From Candidatus Pacearchaeota archaeon (GTDB lineage Archaea > Nanobdellota > Nanobdellia > Pacearchaeales > UBA284): a DNA stretch of 49,547 nt. Position numbers and translations under genes: made by a program. How positions within the stretch are numbered: position 1 is the stretch's first letter; the number at the start of each line of letters is the position of its first letter. The notes below the pieces were generated by a model that saw nothing but the letters and a program-made list of their open reading frames with translations, was not told where the DNA came from and searched no databases. This document shows positions 37,201-46,750 of the stretch, piece after piece. The DNA lies in NCBI GenBank assembly GCA_026395795.1, contig JAPLYB010000033.1, positions 1 to 49,547 of the forward strand, written 5' to 3'.

Positions 37201-37980
37201 TCATATCTCATTTATAAAAACTCTTTCTGGCTTAATCCTCTCCCCCTCTTTTATCATCAAAGCTATAACCTTCCCTTCATGATTCAAAGCAACAAAAATC
37301 TTTCCACCCTCAATGTCCACTTTGGTATCTAAAAATCGCCCATGTTTGATATCTTCTTCTTGTTTTTCATTCAGTTTTATCGTCTTTGTCTTTAGTCTCT
37401 TAATAGTTTCTTCTATGCTTAACAAACTTTTTTTTAATTTGCCCTCATTTTTCAAATCATCAACCTTAATTGATTCTTTTTCAGAAAAAGGTCCTTGGGT
37501 GATTCTTCTCAAAGAGGTCATGTGGCACCCTATTCCCAATTCCTTTCCAAGATCATCCATCAGTTTTCTTATGTACGTGCCTGCCTGACATAAGACCTGA
37601 AACGTAAAATCTCTTCCATTTTTTTCAAGAACCTCAAAGTCAAACACTTCTCTTTCTCTTTCAACTCTCTTTACTCTGGATCTTTTAGGAGGAGTTTGTT
37701 TTATCACCCCAAGAAATTTCTTCTCGATAACCTGTTCTAATTTTTCTTGAGAAATATCTTGATGCAATTTGGCAACCCCCACATATTCTTTTGGCAATCC
37801 AGACAATAATCTCAAAATTTTCACAGCATCATTTAAAGCAATAACCAATACGCCAGTTACATCTGGATCAAGTGTTCCAGCATGTCCTGCTTTTTCAATC
37901 CCTAGCTTACCTTTAACCACATCACAAGCATCGTGGCTTGTTATCCCAGCAGGCTTGTCTAAAATTAATATTCCATTCAT
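37201..37980 (-). CDS. Cbf5/TruB-type pseudouridine synthase
   Basis: GILILDKPAGITSHDACDVVK...KAGHAGTLDPDVTGVLVIAL. Confidence 0.9.
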   Translation of the reverse strand: MNGILILDKPAGITSHDACDVVKGKLGIEKAGHAGTLDPDVTGVLVIALNDAVKILRLLSGLPKEYVGVAKLHQDISQEKLEQVIEKKFLGVIKQTPPKRSRVKRVEREREVFDFEVLEKNGRDFTFQVLCQAGTYIRKLMDDLGKELGIGCHMTSLRRITQGPFSEKESIKVDDLKNEGKLKKSLLSIEETIKRLKTKTIKLNEKQEEDIKHGRFLDTKVDIEGGKIFVALNHEGKVIALMIKEGERIKPERVFINEI

Positions 37981-38076
37981 CTTTCTATTATAACCTTATA
38001 TTATAAATTATTAATGGTCTTGTTTTGCGGTGTTGTATCCAATCAAAACAGATTTCTAATTTAAATATTATATTTA

Positions 38077-38787
38077 TCAAATTTTTCCTTCTAAATATCT
38101 CCTTCTCTTCTTTTCATCAAATCTTTCTATTGCATATCTCAACATTGTTCTTGGCATCTTTTTGTAATGTTTCTTTAAAAATTCTTCTTCTTTATCCTGA
38201 TCTCTCTTTCCTATCTCCCTTAACATCCAGCCAACTGCTTTGTGCATCAAGTCATGTTTATCGTTTGATAATATCTCGGCAATTCTTAAAGAGTCCTTAA
38301 ATTCATTATTCTTAATAAACATAAAAGTTGCAAGTACAGCAATTCTTCTTTCCCATAAATCATGAGACTTTGCAAGTTTGTATAAAATTGCCCGGTCCTT
38401 ATCTAGAAGATATGTTCCAATAATATTCGGCGCACTCAAATCGACTAGATCCCAATTATTAATATTCTTACTATTCTTCAAGTAAAAATCAAAAATCCTT
38501 TTCTTTTCTGAATTGTTCTTGCTTTTCTCAAAGGTTTTTCTTAGAACAATTAAAGCTATCTGTCTCTCTTCATGAATCTTAGAATTTAATAATTTTTGAA
38601 TGTCGTCAAAACACAAGTCAAGATATTTTTTAGCAACTTCTCTCTGACCTGCGGAGGTTAATCCAAGGAATATATCTCCTTCGCCATATTCCCCTTTTCC
38701 AGTCTTGAAATATCTTGAAAGTTGTTTTGCTTTTTCTGGATTCGCGCATCTTTCAAGCTCCTTTTTCAAGTCATTCGCATCTAACAT
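38077..38787 (-). CDS. DNA alkylation repair protein (AlkD-like)
   Basis: HEAT-like: NNWDLVDLSAPNIIGTYL...SHDLWERRIAVLATFMFIK...DLMHKAVGWMLREIGKRD. Confidence 0.85.
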   Translation of the reverse strand: MLDANDLKKELERCANPEKAKQLSRYFKTGKGEYGEGDIFLGLTSAGQREVAKKYLDLCFDDIQKLLNSKIHEERQIALIVLRKTFEKSKNNSEKKRIFDFYLKNSKNINNWDLVDLSAPNIIGTYLLDKDRAILYKLAKSHDLWERRIAVLATFMFIKNNEFKDSLRIAEILSNDKHDLMHKAVGWMLREIGKRDQDKEEEFLKKHYKKMPRTMLRYAIERFDEKKRRRYLEGKI

Positions 38788-38919
38788 GAGAATCTAAAGA
38801 ATCTAGTGTTTAAAAAACTAAAGAAAAAAAGAAAGGGGATTTATAATTTTTGATAATTTGTTACCCCTATAAAATGATTAGAAGAAATAATTTATAAACT
38901 CTATTTTCTTACGAGAAGG

Positions 38920-39534
38920 ATGAACAAGCAATATTCCCCCATACTTAAGTCTACAAGTCTTTGGAATATAGTAAAAGGCAAAGTTAGTAACGCATATCAC
39001 ACATTCTCATATGGACTTTCTCAATTTAGTGATGCTTTAGCAGCTGATCCCTTGAGAACTACTGGAACAGCAGGTTTGATTGCTTTAGGTTTGGTTGCTT
39101 TAATTGAATGCGATGCACCAACTAAGCCAAAAGTTGCGGGGGCTAACCCAACACCGCAGTACTCTGATTTTAATCAAAAATCTAAATTTGGGCCATATAT
39201 TATTGAATCAGATGTTGATAGTTCTTCTAATGAATATTGTCGTTCCTTAGCCATAGGTGATTCTGGGTCTAATGAAGAGAAAGTTAAAGTCGTCTGCATA
39301 ACGGATAAAGAAGGGAGATTAAGATTAATTGGAGTAGAATATCCCCAACTTACTGCCCCAACTCCAACCTGGATGCTATGGTCGGGAAAAAATCCACAAG
39401 AACTTATATACTTAGAACTACCCGAAGTAAAAGGAGTAATTCAACCAGATATTTATGATATTTTAAGAAAGTCTGGGGGATTTAGGCAAGATAGTACGAA
39501 TCATAGTAAAGCAGTTAAATCTAGTAGAAAGTAA
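38920..39534 (+). CDS. Hypothetical membrane-anchored protein
   Basis: One TM segment (TGTAGLIALGLVALIEC), coding-like. Confidence 0.45.
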   Translation: MNKQYSPILKSTSLWNIVKGKVSNAYHTFSYGLSQFSDALAADPLRTTGTAGLIALGLVALIECDAPTKPKVAGANPTPQYSDFNQKSKFGPYIIESDVDSSSNEYCRSLAIGDSGSNEEKVKVVCITDKEGRLRLIGVEYPQLTAPTPTWMLWSGKNPQELIYLELPEVKGVIQPDIYDILRKSGGFRQDSTNHSKAVKSSRK

Positions 39535-39604
39535 ATATCTACTCTATTATTTTCTTGAATTGAAAAATTTAAAAAAATAAAAAATAAAAATTTTTTAGTG
39601 TTTA

Positions 39605-40609
39605 TTAATATTTGGCTTTGCAATCACAGTGGTCTACAGTTTCATATCCTCCAGCATTATGATTACACATCTCTTCCCAGTGACGCTCACAACTATAAGA
39701 GCCTACCATGCAGTAATAGTCTGAATTGCAACGTGTGGCACATGCGCCATATCCCTCACAGTGATCACTACATGCATTTCCCGAGTCATAGTTAAGGTAA
39801 CCACAATTTCTTGGTGGACCGCCATCCATCACTCCTCCGTAAAATCTATTCAAATCATATAAAACACCTGTTCCAGATATACATGCACCGTCCTTACAAC
39901 CGTCAATGCAGAACCATGTCGCTCTTCTTCCTCTACCAGTGGAATCACAATAGAACTCATCTAAAGTCTTAGAAGAATTAGTTACATTCTTCATATCACT
40001 CAAAGTATTCCAACAAGTATCGATGTACTTTGTACCATTGTAAGTCATATTTCCAGGAATATATACCATTATTCCGCCATCACTATCTGTACAATTGGTT
40101 CCGTTTCCAGCAAATGTTAAAGCTCCTCCACTGCTTGAACTACTTAATGTAGCGTTGTATTTTCTCACACAAGCTCCATTTGAACATTGTCCTGTACTCT
40201 CATTAAGATTCGCACAATTCATATTAATTCCTGCACATTTTCTTTGATAGTTACAGTAATATTCAAAACAAGTAGTTGTACTATTACAAAAATCCCATTT
40301 ACTCACATTTGTGGTTGAATCTATACAATACCCTCTTATAAAATACTGATCAGGCCATGTTAAACTTCCGTCACTATCATAGCAGGTAGCATTTAATGCA
40401 GAGATATCACTTGTTCCTCCGCTAGAACTAGAAGTTGAAAATATTGCTTGTCCTGTCAAGTTTCCATATGTCATAAATCCTAAAGTGAAAAGGAATATTG
40501 CTCCGAATACAATGCTAGCAACTGCAAACACTGGCGTACCTTGTTTTGGCATCGCACTTGGCATTGGTGCATTATATCTTCCAGAAACCTTCTTTTTTGA
40601 TTTTTTCAT
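39605..40609 (-). CDS. Cys-rich secreted/surface protein
   Basis: N-terminal TM then DSDG repeats, many NxS/T sequons and abundant Cys. Confidence 0.6.
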   Translation of the reverse strand: MKKSKKKVSGRYNAPMPSAMPKQGTPVFAVASIVFGAIFLFTLGFMTYGNLTGQAIFSTSSSSGGTSDISALNATCYDSDGSLTWPDQYFIRGYCIDSTTNVSKWDFCNSTTTCFEYYCNYQRKCAGINMNCANLNESTGQCSNGACVRKYNATLSSSSSGGALTFAGNGTNCTDSDGGIMVYIPGNMTYNGTKYIDTCWNTLSDMKNVTNSSKTLDEFYCDSTGRGRRATWFCIDGCKDGACISGTGVLYDLNRFYGGVMDGGPPRNCGYLNYDSGNACSDHCEGYGACATRCNSDYYCMVGSYSCERHWEEMCNHNAGGYETVDHCDCKAKY

Positions 40610-40734
40610 TTGTTTAACCCCCTTTCAATTTCTTTAAAAAAATATTATCTATGTTGTATCTAAAAGAAAGGGATTTATATATTTATCTTTGACGAATATA
40701 AATGTGTAAAGGGAATTTCAGAAAAAATCTAATT

Positions 40735-41301
40735 TTACTTTCCTGTTTGCATCTTGTGAACGTGTTGTCTCTCAACTTTCCCGCCCTTCAAGTGATCTGT
40801 TTTAACTTCGTGCTTCTGAACTTCGTTATGTAATGCTTTTTCCTTTTCTTTTTCTTCTTTCTCTTTTAAAAGTTCTTCCTCTGTTTTTTTCTCTTTCTTC
40901 TCTTCTTTTTTAGTTTCTTTCTTTTCCTTAACTGCTGTTTTTCTCTTAGCTTCTTTTTCCATTTTCTTCTTAAAAAAAGCATCTTCTGCTTTGAAATTTT
41001 TAGGTAAACCAATAAATTCAGCATAAACTATTCCATTAGAATCTTTTGTTGCTTTTACAGTAATTTTGTGCGGAGGACTTTTAATTCCTCTTGACCACAA
41101 TGCCTTGTTCAACCAAGAGTCTAATTTTACTTTTGAAAGATTTCGATCTTCAACCTTCATATGTTTAGCTAAAAACTCTTTAACAAGTCTTACTGCTTTC
41201 TTGGCTCTTCTATGCTGTGGGGCCTTTAACCATCCTCTTCTCAAAGGAATAACATAAGTTCTTTCCAAAACCTTTTCAGCTTTCTTTTCTTTTTCTGCCA
41301 T
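40735..41301 (-). CDS. rpl31e: Ribosomal protein L31e with long charged C-terminal tail
   Basis: ERTYVIPLRRGWLKAPQHRRAKKAVRLVKEFLAKHMK...VKLDSWLNKALWSRGIKSPPHKI. Confidence 0.92.
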   Translation of the reverse strand: MAEKEKKAEKVLERTYVIPLRRGWLKAPQHRRAKKAVRLVKEFLAKHMKVEDRNLSKVKLDSWLNKALWSRGIKSPPHKITVKATKDSNGIVYAEFIGLPKNFKAEDAFFKKKMEKEAKRKTAVKEKKETKKEEKKEKKTEEELLKEKEEKEKEKALHNEVQKHEVKTDHLKGGKVERQHVHKMQTGK

Positions 41302-41409
41302 TTTTTAGTTTTTTAATTAATCTTTAATATTTATTTAATCAACAAGATAAGTTATTTTTATTGACGTTGTTTTTATCTTTTTTATCAACTTTTATAATTA
41401 TAAATTTCT

Positions 41410-41652
41410 CTAGTATTTCTTCTTTATTCTGCCAGGTTTAAACTCAACATTTGGTCTTCTCTTGGCATTTGTTTTTATTTTGGTTTTAATTGAAGTTCTT
41501 CTCCATGATCTCTTGACTCTAGTTAAGTAAGAAGGATGAACTCTTTTTCCTTTTCCACAAGCTTTAGGAATAACCCAGAATGGGGCCCACTTTGTTCTTC
41601 TGCCTTGCTTTCCGAGTCTTAATTTGCTTGTTATGTGTTTTTTCTTTGCCAT
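41410..41652 (-). CDS. rpl39e: Ribosomal protein L39e, extended
   Basis: MAKKKHITSKLRLGKQGRRTKWAPFWVIPKACGKG...RVKRSWRRTSIK. Confidence 0.8.
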   Translation of the reverse strand: MAKKKHITSKLRLGKQGRRTKWAPFWVIPKACGKGKRVHPSYLTRVKRSWRRTSIKTKIKTNAKRRPNVEFKPGRIKKKY

Positions 41653-41656
41653 ATTT

Positions 41657-41705
41657 AAAAACCCCGGGGTTTTTGACACGCCAAAAATCTTCTGATTTTT
41701 TAGCG
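41657..41705 (-). repeat. Double-hairpin element, copy L, in the rpl39e leader
   Basis: Minus strand: ACGC-T-AAAAAATC-AGAA-GATTTTT-G-GCGTGTC-AAAAACCCC-GGGGTTTTT; about 4 nt from ATG. Confidence 0.75.
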
Positions 41706-41850
41706 TTTTTCAGTTTATAATCTTTATAATGTAAGATTTAATTTATTTTTATTGATGTTTTAAATTGATAACAATAAATGTTTGGTTTAACTTATAAATT
41801 GCCCATATTTTAATTGACGTTTCTATTTTTTTATACGAATTTAAACTTAT

Positions 41851-42120
41851 TTATGCTTTAAATTTATATGTTTTTTTGCCTTTCTGTATTTCAATTAATA
41901 TTTCTCTAAACTCATTATCAGACAATACTTGTCTAAGCTGACCCATCTGAACTGCCTGAGCAACAATTGCGATTGCTTTTATTGCTGTTTCGGGATGAGC
42001 TGTTTTCAAATTTCCGTATCTTGAAATGGATTCTTTGCTCATCATGGGTTTGGCGATCTTCTCTAAAGCCATAACTTGTTGTGCCATTTGTTCATACTGA
42101 TCTTCTTCGGCACCATCCAT
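41851..42120 (-). CDS. PDCD5-like DNA-binding protein
   Basis: YEQMAQQVMALEKIAKPMMSKESISRYGNLKTAHPE. Confidence 0.88.
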   Translation of the reverse strand: MDGAEEDQYEQMAQQVMALEKIAKPMMSKESISRYGNLKTAHPETAIKAIAIVAQAVQMGQLRQVLSDNEFREILIEIQKGKKTYKFKA

Positions 42121-42144
42121 GTTGTTATTAATGAAAATGATAAT

Positions 42145-42597
42145 TTACTTTTTATTTAGCAATTCTTTTGCAATATTTTCTAAAAAACTAACCCCTTGTT
42201 TAGTTAATCTTTTCCCTGCTTTCTTATCTTTAACTACTTCAACAATTCCTGCTTTTGCAGCTTGCTGCAAGATCACTCTGATAACCTTTCCAGAAGATTT
42301 GTAAAATTTTTCTGGTCTCATTCCTCTATTCTTTCTAGAACCGTATTTTGTTCTCAATCTAGAGACGCCAACAACTCCTTTGACATAAGCTGTTCTCAAA
42401 ATAGAAGCAGCACGAACATACCACCAATCTTCTCTATCAGGAACTCTTTCTTTGCTTCTTCCTGTTTTGACATATCCTGCCCATTCAGGCATTTTAAATT
42501 CTTCAAGACTTTCTAATTTCTTTGCTAAAGCATCAATGAAAATTTGCGCATCAATCTCGTGCACAAGGCCTTCTGGTTTCTCTATTTTTATTTCCAT
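42145..42597 (-). CDS. rps19e: Ribosomal protein S19e
   Basis: PEWAGYVKTGRSKERVPDREDWWYVRAASILRTAYVKGVVGVSRLRTKYGSRKNRG. Confidence 0.95.
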   Translation of the reverse strand: MEIKIEKPEGLVHEIDAQIFIDALAKKLESLEEFKMPEWAGYVKTGRSKERVPDREDWWYVRAASILRTAYVKGVVGVSRLRTKYGSRKNRGMRPEKFYKSSGKVIRVILQQAAKAGIVEVVKDKKAGKRLTKQGVSFLENIAKELLNKK

Positions 42598-42598
42598 T

Positions 42599-42901
42599 TT
42601 ATTTCTTTGTTGTTTTTGTCTTTACTCTGTTCTTTTCACTGGACTTTTTGATTTTTTTGATTATTATCGTGAACCCTATAATCCTAGTTATAAACTTTCT
42701 GTTTTCGTTCTCTGTTCTTTTATCTAAACCCACACGCAACCCTTCAGCAATCTGTTTTATCTCTTCTCGGTCTCTTGTACAGGTTTTCAGGACTGATAAT
42801 TTAATAAGCCCATGGTTTTTAAATGTTTTTGATAAGCTATCTAGAAATCCCTCGCTAAGACCTTTTTTTCCCATCTGTAGCATTAAAATTGTTGTCTTCA
42901 T
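42599..42901 (-). CDS. YhbY/CRM-like RNA-binding protein
   Basis: QMGKKGLSEGFLDSLSKTFKNHGLIKLSVL. Confidence 0.65.
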   Translation of the reverse strand: MKTTILMLQMGKKGLSEGFLDSLSKTFKNHGLIKLSVLKTCTRDREEIKQIAEGLRVGLDKRTENENRKFITRIIGFTIIIKKIKKSSEKNRVKTKTTKK

Positions 42902-43347
42902 TCCAAAGCCTCCTTTAACAATTGATCTTTCTTTTCTCTTTTTTCGAAATCTCCCAGGACTTTCTTCTTTATAATCACCTTTTTGAACTTCTTTACTCCA
43001 AAAGCTCCCAAGTTCATGCCTTTCTCCTTAAATATGTCTTTTTTAAGAAAAACATGGATTTCAACATCTCCATGACTCTTCTTCCAATCTCTTGAGTATT
43101 TCGCACAGAATACAGCAGCTTCTTTTATGTCTTTGACACTAGACTTCTCCTCCCCCTTTATATTAACAAAAGGGCTTCCAGCAGCTTTTGTGTGCAATAC
43201 TGTTTCTCCTGATTCAGCTTGCCACACAAGTGCTTCATTTTGTTCTGCATCTTTTCCAGCAAGCATCACTCTTCCAGATGATGTAAATGCTTGTCTAAAC
43301 TTTACTTCTTTCATATCTTTAATTTTTCGTTTTGTTAGATCTGCCAT
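42898..43347 (-). CDS. Stand-alone NFACT-R (DUF814) domain protein
   Basis: GRVMLAGKDAEQNEALVWQ...VLHTKAAGSPFVNIKGEE...AAVFCAKYSRDWKKS. Confidence 0.8.
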   Translation of the reverse strand: MADLTKRKIKDMKEVKFRQAFTSSGRVMLAGKDAEQNEALVWQAESGETVLHTKAAGSPFVNIKGEEKSSVKDIKEAAVFCAKYSRDWKKSHGDVEIHVFLKKDIFKEKGMNLGAFGVKKFKKVIIKKKVLGDFEKREKKDQLLKEALE

Positions 43348-43398
43348 GTTTTAGTAAGAAAAAGGCTGTTTTAAAATTAACTAAATGGTTCTTAGACA

Positions 43399-44244
43399 TT
43401 AAAGTTTCTTAACTCTTTGTCCTTCACTCGTATCTTCAACACGATATCCTAATTCATAGATTTTTTGTCTTATCTGGTCAGAGAGTTTGAAATTCTTGTT
43501 TTTTCTAGCCAACTCTCTTTCTTTCATCAACAACCTTATGCTTTCTGGGATCTCGGTCTTATCTTGTTGTACATTGTCTAAACCAAGTCCGAATACTTGA
43601 TCAAATTCTAGAATTAGGGCATACTTATCATTATTGCTTAGATTATCACTTCTTAATATCTGCCAAAAGAATGCAAGAGCCTGGGGAACATTTAAATCAT
43701 CATTAATTATCTTTCGAAATTGTTTCTTATATTCAACAGTCCCTTCCCCACACATCTCTCTTCTTTCAAGATTTTGTTTTATCTCAATCACTTTATTCTT
43801 TAATGTATTGAATGTTTTTTGAGCAGCATCCATGTTCTGCCAGGAAAAAATAAGTTCATTTCTATAATGGGCAGTTAAACACAAATATCTATACGCGAGA
43901 GGTTCATATTTTCTTTCAATTAGAGTTTGCAACGTTATGAAATTTCCAGTTGATTTAGACATTTTTTCAACTTCTCCAAAATCCTCTTGCCCCGTATTCT
44001 CTTGTTTTTTCTCCTTGCCCATAACAAGGAAGTTTCCATGCAACCAATAATTAACCCATTTCTTGCCTGTTGCAGCCTCGCTTTGCGCAATTTCATTTGT
44101 ATGATGCACCGGAATATGATCTATCCCTCCACAATGAATATCGAAATGTTCTCCGAGATACTTCATCGACATTGCCGAGCATTCTATATGCCAGCCAGGC
44201 CAACCGGTAATTTTAAGTTTAATTTTTTTCATTTTTAACACCAT
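43399..44244 (-). CDS. cysS: Cysteinyl-tRNA synthetase, C-terminal fragment
   Basis: TGWPGWHIECSAMSMKYLGEHFDIHCGGIDHIPVHHTNEIAQSEA...EKMSKSTGNFI. Confidence 0.92.
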   Translation of the reverse strand: MVLKMKKIKLKITGWPGWHIECSAMSMKYLGEHFDIHCGGIDHIPVHHTNEIAQSEAATGKKWVNYWLHGNFLVMGKEKKQENTGQEDFGEVEKMSKSTGNFITLQTLIERKYEPLAYRYLCLTAHYRNELIFSWQNMDAAQKTFNTLKNKVIEIKQNLERREMCGEGTVEYKKQFRKIINDDLNVPQALAFFWQILRSDNLSNNDKYALILEFDQVFGLGLDNVQQDKTEIPESIRLLMKERELARKNKNFKLSDQIRQKIYELGYRVEDTSEGQRVKKL

Positions 44245-45130
44245 TTAAAATATCCAAAAATTTATTATTTTTTATTAAATTTATTTCCTTTTTACCAACA
44301 AGAAAAACATCAAAACCTTTGCTTTTTATTCCATCCATCTTATCTTTTGTCTTCTGAGTTTTAAATTCAGCATTGCTTTTCACTTCAATTATTAGGTTCT
44401 TTGAGGGGATAAAAAAGTCTGGAATTGTAACTGCTTCCCTCTTTCTTTCAGTATCCCAATAAGGGATTTTTTTTGTTTCATATTCCCAATCTAATTTGTT
44501 CTTATCTAAAAATTCAGCTACTTCCCCCTCCCAATAAGATCTTAGATTCAATTTACCATATGGGACTTTTTTCCAACTAGGAGACAGTTTGATTTTACCA
44601 GATTTAATGCCTTCGATGAGACTCTTCGAAACTTTTTTTGCAATTTGTCTTTTTTGTACTTCACTCATATTTTGAACGGGGAGTTTTCCTTGTTCTCCTA
44701 AAAGTCTTAATGTTTTAGATATTTTTTCGAATCTTTTCTTCCTTTTTTCATGACTTTCTAATTGTATAGGGTGCTTTCCAGCAATCCACAGGCGATTAAG
44801 GGCGATTGAAACATTTTTTCTTCTTTTTTCTTTCAACTCCTTAGATTCTGTTTGTTGGGGAAGCAGGTTCATTTCTCCTTTTTTCTTTAAAGTAATAGAA
44901 CATTTTTTGTTTCTTTCTTGAGAATGATTTTTAGCACAAATAATTGGGTTTTGCATCGGATTTTTTTCATTTTTGGACTCTTCTAGTCTAAACTTTGAAA
45001 TAGATCTGCCCCTCTTTTGTTCTATCTGGGGACATGCAACTCCAAATCTATTTCCGGATTTCCATTTTACTTTGCACCATCCATGATATACTGCTTTACC
45101 ACCACACTCGCCCTTGCATAATTCAGACAT
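44219..45130 (-). CDS. Putative homing endonuclease (NUMOD3-like repeats, PD-(D/E)xK nuclease domain)
   Basis: Cys-rich N-terminus; [51 protein letters not shown] repeats; [20 protein letters not shown]...[18 protein letters not shown]. Confidence 0.75.
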   Translation of the reverse strand: MSELCKGECGGKAVYHGWCKVKWKSGNRFGVACPQIEQKRGRSISKFRLEESKNEKNPMQNPIICAKNHSQERNKKCSITLKKKGEMNLLPQQTESKELKEKRRKNVSIALNRLWIAGKHPIQLESHEKRKKRFEKISKTLRLLGEQGKLPVQNMSEVQKRQIAKKVSKSLIEGIKSGKIKLSPSWKKVPYGKLNLRSYWEGEVAEFLDKNKLDWEYETKKIPYWDTERKREAVTIPDFFIPSKNLIIEVKSNAEFKTQKTKDKMDGIKSKGFDVFLVGKKEINLIKNNKFLDILNGVKNEKN

Positions 45131-45986
45131 CCTCCACCTCCAATATCTCTACACTTGAATTTTTTTCAGCAATTTCCTTTAAATGATTATATTCCTCATC
45201 AGAAACTATCATTTCATCAACAAAATCCCATCTTAACAAATGCCCTTTAAATTTTGATCCCTGTAAAGAGAACCATAATACAAAATCTCTTGGGTTTTTC
45301 TTTTCAGAATCTTTTTCAACTCTTGCTCTTCCCCTTGATTCATTCTTAAGATCAAGCATTGCTAGTTTTCCATATTTTTTGAATTTTGCAGTGTTAAAAT
45401 AAACATTTCCATTCTTTCCAATATAAGTGTATCCTTTTTCTTCCAGTTTCTTAATCAAAGAGATTTGATCAGAAATATGCTCTGTTGCCTTACACCATAA
45501 ATCTGGTGGAACAATATTAAGATACTTCAAATCATTCTTAAACGCAGCAGTATAATAACTCGCAATCTCTTGAGGACTTTTATGTTCTCTCTCTGCTCCT
45601 AACTCAATCTTATCTTCTCCAGCATCTTCGTCGCTTGTCAGGTGTCCAACATCAGTTATATTCATTATATGCTGAGTGTTAAAACCATTGTATTTCAGCA
45701 CCCTCTTCAAAATATCTTCAAAAACATATGTCCTAAGGTTTCCGATGTGAGCATAGTTATACACGGTCAGCCCACAAGTGTACATTCCAACATAACCTGG
45801 TTTGATTGATTTGAACACTTCTTTCTTTCTTGTTAGTGTATTAAAAAGTTTAAGTTGGTCTTCAGTTTCTTCCTTATGCACAACTACTTTTGACTTTCCT
45901 TGTTTCTTCTTTATCTTCTTAACAGCATTCACGGCTTTTACTTCCTTTTTCTTCACGACCTTCTTTATCGTTTTTTTAATTGCCAT
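45123..45986 (-). CDS. cysS: Cysteinyl-tRNA synthetase, N-terminal fragment with non-homologous tail
   Basis: [25 protein letters not shown]...[20 protein letters not shown]...[22 protein letters not shown] then FVDEMIV...EVEDV*. Confidence 0.92.
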   Translation of the reverse strand: MAIKKTIKKVVKKKEVKAVNAVKKIKKKQGKSKVVVHKEETEDQLKLFNTLTRKKEVFKSIKPGYVGMYTCGLTVYNYAHIGNLRTYVFEDILKRVLKYNGFNTQHIMNITDVGHLTSDEDAGEDKIELGAEREHKSPQEIASYYTAAFKNDLKYLNIVPPDLWCKATEHISDQISLIKKLEEKGYTYIGKNGNVYFNTAKFKKYGKLAMLDLKNESRGRARVEKDSEKKNPRDFVLWFSLQGSKFKGHLLRWDFVDEMIVSDEEYNHLKEIAEKNSSVEILEVEDV

Positions 45987-46053
45987 TTTAATGAGATTTA
46001 TAGTTAAATATAACAAAGAAAACAAACTTAAAAATTTATCTTAATACAAGAAA

Positions 46054-46632
46054 TCAACAGATTGTTCCTCTGAACCAATCTAACCTTCTCACATTAAGGT
46101 CTAGTGTAGGGGATAAGATTAGTTTACCATCCTTATAAACTTCCAAATAAACTTGCACTGGCCCTTCTGGAGAATCTTTTGAGATATCTAATCTGATTAT
46201 TTTTTTAGGTTCAATGTCACTTGTACTAACTGGTCCTTTCCAACCAGCTTGCCCAATCAAACCTAATGTATTCAAAGGAGGAATTGAACTCATAACGCGA
46301 ATATCATATACTGGAACTTGTTCTCCAAGTTTTTGACTAGATTTTATTCCACACCAAATATAATTTACCTTTCCAGGAATTATATCAACAGCACCAGTTC
46401 CAGAGCCAATACACTGAACTTCTCCACCTGTTGACTGAAATAGATCATCAATTTGTCCTCGAACTTTGTCATTGATATCAGTTGTTAATCCCATTGCTCC
46501 ACACATCATCTTTCTGACAAGGACCATTCCGAGAATTAGCATGGTCATTGCGATGACTAAAATAACAATAGTCGTAATAGACATCTCAAAGGCTGCTTTC
46601 TTATTTTTACCTCTTAACTTAAGTCTTTTCAT
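46054..46632 (-). CDS. Type IV pilin-like protein
   Basis: KKAAFEMSITTIVILVIAMTMLILGMVLV hydrophobic pilin-like N-terminus. Confidence 0.6.
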   Translation of the reverse strand: MKRLKLRGKNKKAAFEMSITTIVILVIAMTMLILGMVLVRKMMCGAMGLTTDINDKVRGQIDDLFQSTGGEVQCIGSGTGAVDIIPGKVNYIWCGIKSSQKLGEQVPVYDIRVMSSIPPLNTLGLIGQAGWKGPVSTSDIEPKKIIRLDISKDSPEGPVQVYLEVYKDGKLILSPTLDLNVRRLDWFRGTIC

Positions 46633-46750
46633 TCTTTCTAACTTTCCTCTTTTTATCTATAAACTATGGGGTTTTTTATTTTATAAACCTTTCGCGATAA
46701 GAATCAAAAAATTTTCAAAACATATTTAAAATGGAATTCCTTGAAAGTTT

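Noticed and set aside
44200-45240. Group I intron or intein interpretation of the cysS interruption
   Set aside because: Nearly all of the ~1 kb insert is ORF, leaving too little non-coding sequence for a group I ribozyme. The three ORFs are in different frames and there are no intein splice-junction residues (N-terminal Cys/Ser, C-terminal HN). A bulge-helix-bulge intron cannot be excluded without RNA data.
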